Origin: Syntrophomonas palmitatica JCM 14374
GTDB taxonomy: Bacteria > Bacillota > Syntrophomonadia > Syntrophomonadales > Syntrophomonadaceae
NCBI RefSeq assembly: GCF_001311885.1
Contig: NZ_BBCE01000005.1
Coordinates: 60,851-124,850, forward strand
Direction: 5' to 3'
Length of the DNA stretch: 64,000 nt
Shown: one piece after another, positions 58,258 to 64,000 of the stretch
Layout: the number at the start of each line of letters is the position of its first letter
Numbering within the stretch: position 1 is the stretch's first letter
Notes under the pieces: generated by a model
The model's database searches: none
What the model saw: only the letters and a program-made list of their open reading frames with translations
Told to the model about the DNA's origin: nothing
Program-made: the position numbers and the translations under genes

Positions 58258-60363
58258 ATGATTAATCGTGAGATAATACTTGAGCATATGCGGCAGGATA
58301 CTTACCGTCCTTTATCGTACCAGGAGCTTATGGAAGTTATGTCAGTCAGCGAAGAAGAAGAACTGCGTTTCAGCAAAGTTTTGGGACGCCTTGAAAAGGA
58401 AGGCGAGATAATCCGTACCCGCAAGAACAAATACGGCGTACCGGAGATGATGAACCTGACTAAAGGGATCATTAATCTAAACCAGCGGGGTTATGGTATC
58501 CTGGTGCCTGATCAACCGGGATTGCCGGAGATATTTGTTTATGGACGCAATCTGAACGGGGCCATGCACGGTGATCGGGTAATGGTGAGAATCCAGCAGA
58601 GACCCGCGGAAAATCTGCGTCCGGAAGGTGAAGTAGTCAGGGCTATAAGCAGAGCCAGCAAGGAACTGGTGGGGACCTTTAAACGCAGTGGGCGTTTAAA
58701 TCAGGTTATACCTGATGATTCCCGCCAGATATATCCCATCTACGTAAGACCGACCCGGAAACATAAGGTCCGCAATGGCGACAAGGTCCTGGTCAGCATT
58801 ACTACCTGGCCGGACAAGAACCAGGCCGCGGAAGGGAAAATCATCGAAGTGCTGGGCAGCAAGGGTCAAAAGGGATTGGATTTGGAAATTGTAATCAAGA
58901 AGCACGGTTTGAGAACTGATTTTCCTGATTCCGTTCTTAATGAAGCCCGTAGTGCAGCGGTCCCCGTGCCAGATGAGGAAATAGCCCGCCGCCGCGATTT
59001 GCGGGATGTGCGTATGGTAACTATCGATGGTGAAGATGCCAAGGATTTGGATGATGCGGTTTCTGTTTCCCGCATTCCAGAGGGTTACCGCCTGGGAGTG
59101 CATATTGCCGATGTCTCTCACTATGTAAAGGAAGACGGCAAATTGGATAAGGAAGCGTGCAGCCGGGGTACCAGCGTTTATCTGATAGACAAAGTCCTGC
59201 CCATGCTGCCTCCTGAACTATCCAACGTGATCTGCAGTTTGAATGCCGGGGAAGACCGGTTGGCTATGAGCTGCATCATGGATATAGACGGCCAAGGCCG
59301 GGTTATAAATTATGAAATCTGCAAATCAGTTATAAATGTTAATGAACGTATGACCTATACTGCGGTTAATGCTATTTTGGAAAATGATGACCGCGAATTA
59401 AGAGCCAGATTTGAGGAACTGGTGGAGGATTTCCGCCTGATGCAAGAATTGGCCGATATACTTCGCGCGGAACGCTTGGGCCGGGGTATGCTGGATTTTG
59501 ATTTTCCCGAGGCTAAGGTAATCGTTGATGAGAACAGTTTTCCCGTGGAGATCAAACGTTGGGACCGGGGACCGGGAGAGAAGCTCATCGAAGATTTCAT
59601 GATTAAGGCCAACGAAGTTGTGGCCGAACATCTGCACCGGCAAGGAATGCCCTTGTTATTCCGGGTGCACGAGAAACCGGATGAAGAATCCATTAACAAA
59701 TTGAATCTGGTTCTGGGGATTTTCGGACACAAGATACGCGATAAAAAACTAGAACCCAGGGTATTCCAGAAGATAATTCATGAAATCAAAGGCAAGCCGG
59801 AAGAAGAGATGATTTCCATGCTCATGCTGCGGTCCATGAAGCACGCGCGCTATTCGCCGCAGCCGTTAGGACATTTCGGCCTGGCTTCCCCGTTTTACTG
59901 TCACTTTACCAGTCCCATTCGCCGTTACCCCGACCTGATTGTGCACCGGGTTTTAAGCCATTTGCTGGATGGAACCATGAACACCAAGAAACGCACCATG
60001 CTGGAAAACAAGATGGGCTTTTATGGTGAACATTCCACGATGCAGGAAATGAAATCCGAAGAAGCCGAGCGTGAACTGCTGGACTTGAAAAAAGCGCAGT
60101 ATATGCAGCAGTTCCTGGGTGAGGAATTTACAGCCCGCATATCATCAGTCCTGGCCTTCGGATTTTTTGTGCAGTTGGAAAACACGGTGGAGGGACTGGT
60201 ACACATATCCAGCATTATGGACGACTATTACCAGTTCAATGACCGCAACTACAGCCTGGTGGGCAGGCACAGCGGCCGTACCTTCGCCATCGGGGATACT
60301 GTCAAGGTTATGCTGGTAAAGGTAAATGTGGATGAGGCTAAAATCGATTTTGAATTAGTTTAA
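58258..60363 (+). CDS. rnr: Ribonuclease R
   Basis: A 701-residue 3'-5' exoribonuclease. An N-terminal helical region, cold-shock domains (INLNQRGYGILVPD), the RNB core with the metal-binding DGEDAKDLDDAVS (near residue 265) and a C-terminal S1 domain (FTARISSVLAFGFFVQLENTVEGLVHIS, key residues) are seen. It works with SmpB-tmRNA in degrading stalled mRNAs; those genes follow. Start ATG 58258 has ACAGGAGG; the longer frame from 58183 is not used. Confidence 0.96.
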   Translation: MINREIILEHMRQDTYRPLSYQELMEVMSVSEEEELRFSKVLGRLEKEGEIIRTRKNKYGVPEMMNLTKGIINLNQRGYGILVPDQPGLPEIFVYGRNLNGAMHGDRVMVRIQQRPAENLRPEGEVVRAISRASKELVGTFKRSGRLNQVIPDDSRQIYPIYVRPTRKHKVRNGDKVLVSITTWPDKNQAAEGKIIEVLGSKGQKGLDLEIVIKKHGLRTDFPDSVLNEARSAAVPVPDEEIARRRDLRDVRMVTIDGEDAKDLDDAVSVSRIPEGYRLGVHIADVSHYVKEDGKLDKEACSRGTSVYLIDKVLPMLPPELSNVICSLNAGEDRLAMSCIMDIDGQGRVINYEICKSVINVNERMTYTAVNAILENDDRELRARFEELVEDFRLMQELADILRAERLGRGMLDFDFPEAKVIVDENSFPVEIKRWDRGPGEKLIEDFMIKANEVVAEHLHRQGMPLLFRVHEKPDEESINKLNLVLGIFGHKIRDKKLEPRVFQKIIHEIKGKPEEEMISMLMLRSMKHARYSPQPLGHFGLASPFYCHFTSPIRRYPDLIVHRVLSHLLDGTMNTKKRTMLENKMGFYGEHSTMQEMKSEEAERELLDLKKAQYMQQFLGEEFTARISSVLAFGFFVQLENTVEGLVHISSIMDDYYQFNDRNYSLVGRHSGRTFAIGDTVKVMLVKVNVDEAKIDFELV

Positions 60364-60379
60364 AACCGATACATGAAAA

Positions 60380-60419
60380 ACCCCGCTCTGGTGAAACACT
60401 AAATAAAAAGAGACGGGGT
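60380..60419 (+). promoter_or_regulatory. Stem overlapping the sspH ribosome binding site
   Basis: ACCCCGCTCT pairs with AGAGACGGGGT (one bulge) across a 19-base loop. The 3' arm holds the GGGGTG that lies 6 bases before the sspH ATG at 60427, so the stem could mask translation or act as an rnr terminator without a T tract. Confidence 0.45.
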
Positions 60420-60426
60420 GATATAA

Positions 60427-60603
60427 ATGGAGAGCAGACAGGTTAAGAAGATTATGCATTCGACGGCCATTCGCGACGTTTACTACCAGGGACGTTCGGT
60501 GTGGATTGAAGGTATGTATGGCAGCCTAGCCGAAGTCAGATTTAAGGATAACGGCGACCGGCTGCAGCTTCCGGTTTCATTTTTAACTAATGAAATAGAA
60601 TGA
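60427..60603 (+). CDS. sspH: H-type small acid-soluble spore protein
   Basis: A 58-residue SspH-family protein: QVKKIMHSTAIRDVYYQGRSVW (key residues K-I--S-xxxxVxYxGxxVWIE) and a C-terminal VSFLTNEIE. Members are minor DNA- or core-associated spore proteins made in the forespore. This supports an endospore-forming host. It is under 60 codons and easily missed. GGGGTG precedes the ATG by 6 bases. Confidence 0.85.
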   Translation: MESRQVKKIMHSTAIRDVYYQGRSVWIEGMYGSLAEVRFKDNGDRLQLPVSFLTNEIE

Positions 60604-60750
60604 AGATAAGTTCTTACTCAGGCGTGTGGATATATCTTCACTTGACTGAGAATGAAATGGCAAGTATAATCAATGTGCAAGCGATGTAGAAAGAGCCCTG
60701 GCCTTGGACGGAAATCCTAGGTGAGGGTTTATTTTATCGGGGTGTTTTGA

Positions 60751-61221
60751 ATGGCCAGGAGCAAGGGCATTAGGCCGGTTATTGACAACCGCAAGGCCCG
60801 GCACAACTATCATATAAAAGAAAGCCTGGAAGCGGGCATGGCCCTGGTAGGTACCGAGGTTAAGTCATTGCGGCTGGGAAGGGCTAATTTGCAGGATGCC
60901 TATGCCGTGGTCAAAGACGGGGAAGTGTGGGTCAACAACTTCCATATCAGCCCATATGATAAGGGCAACCGTTTTAACCACGACCCCTTGCGGCCCAAGA
61001 AGCTGCTCCTGCATCGCCAGGAAATACGCCATTTGCAGGGCATGCAGCGAGAAAAGGGCTTAACCCTTATCCCTTTGAAGATTTATTTTAAAAACGGCCT
61101 GGCCAAAATGGAACTGGCCGTAGCCGTAGGTAAGAAGCTCTACGACAAGCGTGAAGATATCGCCGAACGCGATGCCAAGCGCGATATCGAAAGGTCTGTG
61201 AAAGAGAGAAACCGGGTATAG
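60751..61221 (+). CDS. smpB: SsrA-binding protein SmpB
   Basis: A 156-residue Smp[40 protein letters not shown] and the [11 protein letters not shown] segment are diagnostic, with a basic C-terminal tail ([17 protein letters not shown]) that enters the ribosomal mRNA channel. It binds tmRNA, encoded 200 bases downstream. The start is ATG 60751 after CGGGGTG. Confidence 0.97.
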   Translation: MARSKGIRPVIDNRKARHNYHIKESLEAGMALVGTEVKSLRLGRANLQDAYAVVKDGEVWVNNFHISPYDKGNRFNHDPLRPKKLLLHRQEIRHLQGMQREKGLTLIPLKIYFKNGLAKMELAVAVGKKLYDKREDIAERDAKRDIERSVKERNRV

Positions 61222-61227
61222 CTGAAT

Positions 61228-61271
61228 TAACCACAGATAGACACAGATGATTACACAGATTTCCACAGATG
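61228..61271. repeat. ACACAGAT-type repeat, four-unit copy
   Basis: CCACAGAT, ACACAGAT, ACACAGAT and CCACAGAT at 10-12 base spacing between smpB and ssrA. This is the clearest copy in the window. Confidence 0.75.
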
Positions 61272-61420
61272 TTTATTTATGAATTTTTAGATATATCAAT
61301 ATATCCGGCACATTATTAACGGTTTTAATGCAAGTGAATATAGTTTGTTTGAATAAAAATTATGTTAATAAATTTATATTTTGCGTGCGGCGAAGCCGCC
61401 AGCGTCTAAATAAATTACAA

Positions 61421-61774
61421 GGGGGCGTACTGGTTTCGACGGGGGAATAGATGGGTTGAGCAGCGAGCCGAGTTGTCGCCAGCTCGATAAAAAGGCGAAA
61501 AACAATTAACTGCCGAAGATAACTTCGCACTGGCTGCCTAATTAGGCAGTCCGTCCGGCCAGATTTCCTAACGGTCTGGTGCAGGGCGTCACTTAGTTAG
61601 GGTACCCTGTGGCCTTCTTTCTCGAGGGGACATGAGGGGAAATTAATCGGGGATAGCGTGACGGAAGCCTGTTCGTGGGCGTCCTGATCGCAAAGCTCAA
61701 ATCACGAACTGCGCTCGGAGATACTCGGCTGGTCTTTCTTTCGGACGGGGGTTCGATTCCCCCCGCCTCCACCA
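61421..61774 (+). ncRNA. ssrA: Transfer-messenger RNA (tmRNA)
   Basis: A 354-base tmRNA. The 5' GGGGGCG pairs with 3' CGCCTCC before ACCA, giving a 7-bp acceptor stem (one GU), and the T-arm GGGGGTTCGATTCCCCC is encoded at the 3' end, with encoded CCA at 61772-61774. The tag is read as GEKQLTAEDNFALAA from GGC 61494 to TAA 61539-61541; the ALAA ending and an A at -4 of the resume codon fit. It tags proteins from stalled ribosomes for proteolysis, with SmpB and RNase R encoded just upstream. Confidence 0.95.
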
Positions 61775-61782
61775 GATTATCT

Positions 61783-61825
61783 ACCATCTATTGATAAAAA
61801 GAATTTTATCGGTGGGTGGTTTTTA
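61783..61825 (+). terminator. tmRNA terminator
   Basis: ACCATCTATTGATAAAA pairs with TTTTATCGGTGGGTGGT (several GU pairs), followed by TTTTTAT. Confidence 0.8.
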
Positions 61826-62187
61826 TATTGTCTGAAAAGCCGGTAATAGAGCCGCTCCTGCGTTCTAGCGAGCGGCTATTACCTATTTGTAGGGGATCAT
61901 TTTCACTATTTACAGGATATTAACTCCTGCATTTTTCGAAGAGTTGGCGGGACATTCGTTGAAAGATAGCAGGGGTGTGCATCGCCAACGGGTAATCGTT
62001 GAAAGATTGGGGAAACGTTGAAAGTTAACTTATCTTCAAATGAGTCGTTCTATAAAAGTTGGACCTATTCTTATAACGATGCTTTTTGAATGTTGTTGCT
62101 TCATCCTCAGATAATAAGCCATTTTTTAGTAGGCGGAGTAATTTATGTAAAGCAATGCTCTTTAGCCCCCTGCCTGTAAGATCCATG
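61826..62187. other. Spacer after ssrA with inverted repeat and CGTTGAAAG repeats
   Basis: No gene is supported. An inverted repeat GGTAATAGAGCCGCTC / GAGCGGCTATTACC (61842-61883) has no T tract. CGTTGAAAG occurs at 61957, 61997 and 62016. Being at the 3' end of ssrA, a known integration site for islands, this may be the border of an inserted element. Confidence 0.55.
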
Positions 62188-62967
62188 TCATTTAGGGTCA
62201 CGCCTTACTTGATAGTACCTCAACACCTCGTCTACAGATGGATCACCAGTTGCTATATTTTCATCAAACACATTTGCTGCTACGATTGCTTTGAGTCTAT
62301 TCAACTGCATCTCATCAAGGCTATTGAATTTCTCCCACCGCTCAGCAGTTAGATTATCTTTGTACTTGAAGCGGTGGATGATGAATTCTTCAGGCATCCA
62401 TAGAATTTTATGGAACTCGTCAATATCTTTTCCGAAGGCCTCCTCAAAGAAGGACTTCCCGCGGCCTATCTTACCCTTCGTTGAATTGAGAACAGCCTGT
62501 ACCGCTCGGATGAACTTACGGTTCCAATGTTTGCCTATGTAGTCGCGGTTTTGGAAGTACTTAGGATCATCAATGGGGTGGAACTTCATTGGAAAGGAGT
62601 AAATTGTCACGCCGAGCTCATCGCACAAGTCGATATTGATCTTCATGCGGTAATACAGATCGTCTGGTTCGTCCTCAAAGTTATAAAGTAGATAATTAGA
62701 CAGATCCGTGATACCGTGCTTTACTGCTGTGCTAATTGCTGCCTTATAAGTGTCTTCCATGGAGCAGTGGTCGAAGGCAATCCGAAGCGGGCGGATGTTG
62801 ATCTCGGCTAGTTTCTTCATTTTCTTCTCGGTTACAAGACGAGCGTCTACGCCTTGGTTGAAGTCTATAATACGCATACGCTTGATAGGTTTAAAGTATT
62901 TCTCATAGAGTGGGCGCGCTCTTTCATCAAACTCGATTATCGCATCCGGGCTTGCTACTTCCGCATA
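62188..62967 (-). pseudogene. Radical SAM-like protein, N-terminal part lost
   Basis: Open frame on the minus strand from the codon after a TAA at 62968-62970 down to the stop at 62188. It reads EVASPDAIIEFDERARPLYE and later IDFNQGVDARLVTEKKM, IRPLRIAFDHCSMEDTYKAA and YLLYNFEDEPDDLY, the C-terminal half of a radical SAM barrel. The CxxxCxxC iron-sulfur motif and the first strands are absent, and no start codon with a ribosome binding site is seen. It is therefore probably a remnant. Its strand is opposite to the whole chromosome segment before it. Confidence 0.7.
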
Positions 62968-63039
62968 TTACTTATTCTTATATATTTCAATACATTTACT
63001 TGTAACTCAATTTAAATACCTGTAAATACTCGTAAACGC

Positions 63040-63345
63040 ATGCAAAGCGAAACCATAATCAATATCATTAAGGAAAGAAGAGTCAATGAGATGCGAGACA
63101 TCCGAAACGCTCGCGGCAAGCTGGTCTGCCGCCTGGATGAAAAAGCTGGCGTCGTAGAAATTGTCCACAAATGTTGTAAGACGCTGATTTGTTTCAAACC
63201 AGACGGCACAGCAGAAATCATAAATACAGAAGCAGCATTACCGCAAACACAAGTCAATAACGAGAATCCGCAGAACCCGCGATACGGGAGGACGACACCA
63301 ACCACTGGTGTTGCCGCCCGTCTCGTTTTGTTTCTACGGATTTGA
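63040..63345 (+). CDS. Small ORF of mobile-element type, unknown function
   Basis: A 101-codon frame. The RDIRNARGKLVCRLDEKAGVVEIVHKCC segment and CFKPDGTAEIINTEAA look like short proteins I associate with Clostridia conjugative elements. The last 20 codons run into an inverted repeat (ACACCAACCACTGGTGT) and may not be native. It lies just before a decayed sigma-factor gene, a pairing typical of such elements. Function unknown. Confidence 0.5.
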   Translation: MQSETIINIIKERRVNEMRDIRNARGKLVCRLDEKAGVVEIVHKCCKTLICFKPDGTAEIINTEAALPQTQVNNENPQNPRYGRTTPTTGVAARLVLFLRI

Positions 63346-63402
63346 GACATCGGCCCCCTGCGGATTTTCAAGCCAACTTTTGAAAATCGCAGGAGGAAAA
63401 AG

Positions 63403-63680
63403 ATATTAATCAACTACAAAGATGCCTATGGAAAAATCATTGAATTGGAGGTTTCTGACGAAGTCGGTGCCTTCTATCTCTGTCGGTAGAGGAAGAAAAG
63501 AAAAATGAACGATGTGAGACCCGCTGCCACACTTCTCGTGAGAGTTTCACCTATGAGGACAAGCGGTTCTTTGACGATGGAACGGACTTGCTTGCCGACC
63601 TTATAGCTTCAGAAACTGTGAGCCGCGCCATGTCACGCCTGAACGAGCGGTAGCAGTACCTTATCCGCAAATCTGCCTGA
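63403..63680 (+). pseudogene. Decayed sigma-70-like gene of a conjugative element
   Basis: After AGGAGG the frame reads INYKDAYGKIIELEVSDEVGAFYL, then breaks at 63481-63489. One base restored (YLSSVEEEKKNERCETRCHTS) continues with ESFTYEDKRFFDDGTDLLADLI and SRAMSRLNER, then an in-frame TAG (63651) where Gln is expected, and QYLIRKSA to TGA 63678. The usual start codon is replaced and the C-terminal helix-turn-helix is missing. This resembles the small sigma factor genes of Tn916/Clostridia-type elements. Confidence 0.65.
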
Positions 63681-63743
63681 AGTGTCGAGGGGACTGAGTG
63701 TCGAGGGGAGTGTCGAGGGGACGGTTCTCTTGACACCTTTTTT
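63681..63743. repeat. GTGTCGAGGGGA repeat cluster ending in GACAC inverted repeat
   Basis: AGTGTCGAGGGGA at 63681, 63697 and 63709, the last continuing to CGGTTCTCTTGACACCTTTTTT. GTGTC and GACAC make an inverted pair. Very similar GTGTC..GGGGACGGTTC..GACAC elements are common in Clostridia genomes. Confidence 0.75.
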
Positions 63744-63825
63744 AGTCTATACAGTCATCTGCTTGTGTTTGGCAAGTAAAAAATACAGCAAACGGCAAAA
63801 AATAAATCCAGCACCCCGGTTACCA

Positions 63826-64000
63826 TTATTTCCTGATAGTGGAATGTATGAAACGGTAGCTCTGTCCACTAAAAATCAGCAGATGGCTATGGTGAATTAA
63901 GCGGTCAATAATCGCACTGGTTAGCTTCTCATCGTAGAATATGCCGTTCCATTTGCTGAATTCCAGGTTGGTGGTAATAATAATACTGCGTTTTTCATAC
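63826..64000 (-). mobile_element. istB: IS21-family helper ATPase IstB, C-terminal end (cut by window)
   Basis: Minus-strand frame open to the window edge and ending at TAA (63826-63828). It reads EKRSIIITTNLEFSKWNGIF, then YDEKLTSAIIDRLIHHSHLL and FSGQSYR, the C-terminal end of IstB, an AAA+ helper of IS21 transposases. About 57 codons are visible; the P-loop and istA would lie beyond 64000. Confidence 0.88.

Noticed and set aside
58696..59121. 141-codon minus-strand ORF inside rnr
   Set aside because: A shadow of the strongly conserved rnr frame; same reason for the other long antisense frames across the window.
61421..61774. tRNA gene from the CCA-ending T-arm
   Set aside because: It is the 3' part of tmRNA; no anticodon arm is present.
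63012..63413. 133-codon minus-strand ORF
   Set aside because: It is antisense to a better supported small ORF and covers an inverted repeat; composition looks non-coding.
63681..63743. Simple transcription terminator
   Set aside because: Although it ends in a T run, three direct copies of GTGTCGAGGGGA and the known dispersed pattern point to a repeat element.

Overview
The window looks like about 61 kb of bacterial chromosome from an endospore-forming, flagellated Gram-positive of the Clostridia, followed by about 2 kb of decayed mobile DNA. Supporting signs are strong purine-rich ribosome binding sites with many TTG/GTG starts, a long-form HPF, WhiA, YvcK, RapZ and CggR, a split transketolase, an SspH-type spore protein, a sigma-28 promoter in front of flaG, and runs of typical Firmicutes gene order (secA..prfB; ftsEX; uvrBAC; rapZ-yvcK-whiA; rpoN-cggR-gap-pgk-tpi-gpmI-secG-rnr-smpB-ssrA). 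Genus cannot be fixed from the sequence alone; a Syntrophomonas- or Peptococcaceae-like lineage is an inference. Every convincing gene up to ssrA is on the + strand.

Layout. (1) 1-17.4 kb: a flagellin-glycosylation locus for pseudaminic acid (Pse) and derivatives: a Maf-type glycosyltransferase (cut by the window edge), a Pse-associated methylase, an amidotransferase/HisH/HisF trio that should install an acetamidino group, two SpsF-like cytidylyltransferases, PseH, PseI, PseG, PseB, PseC, a second set of sugar enzymes (Gfo/Idh oxidoreductase, GT-B-like protein, DegT aminotransferase, GNAT), a DUF2920-like protein and an epimerase. (2) 17.4-20.0 kb: late flagellar genes (YjfB-like, unknown, FlaG, FliS, two FliT/FlgN-like proteins). 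(3) 20-27.3 kb: zinc-ribbon protein, hpf, secA, motAB, prfB with its programmed +1 frameshift. (4) 27.6-36 kb: transketolase halves, ftsE-ftsX, EnvC-like LytM protein, CtpA protease, a membrane protein and a double P-loop ATPase. (5) 36-43 kb: uvrB, uvrA, uvrC. (6) 43-49.3 kb: small membrane protein, Cof phosphatase, PGI/PMI, PHP protein, rapZ, yvcK, whiA. (7) 49.6-61.8 kb: rpoN, the cggR glycolytic operon, secG, esterase, rnr, sspH, smpB, ssrA. (8) 61.8-64 kb: a radical-SAM remnant, a small element-type ORF, a decayed sigma-factor gene, a repeat cluster and the end of an IS21-type istB.

Two layers of unusual structure stand out. First, at least 23 single-site frameshifts break 19 otherwise well conserved genes, including secA, ftsE, tpiA and gpmI. 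Almost all are explained by loss of one base from a short run, several in GCCCTGG. This is best read as sequence or assembly error, not biology, and I give merged coordinates for these genes. The prfB frameshift is the one true recoding event. Second, the intergenic spaces carry at least three families of dispersed repeats: a 78-nt REP-like element, an ACACAGAT-type element with 10-11 nt periodicity, and a TTAATCATAAT...GCGTATTCTGCGTC module placed just upstream of several start codons.

No tRNA, rRNA, CRISPR array or defence system was recognised. The most biologically interesting part is the Pse/acetamidino glycosylation locus, which has no recognisable classical pseF.
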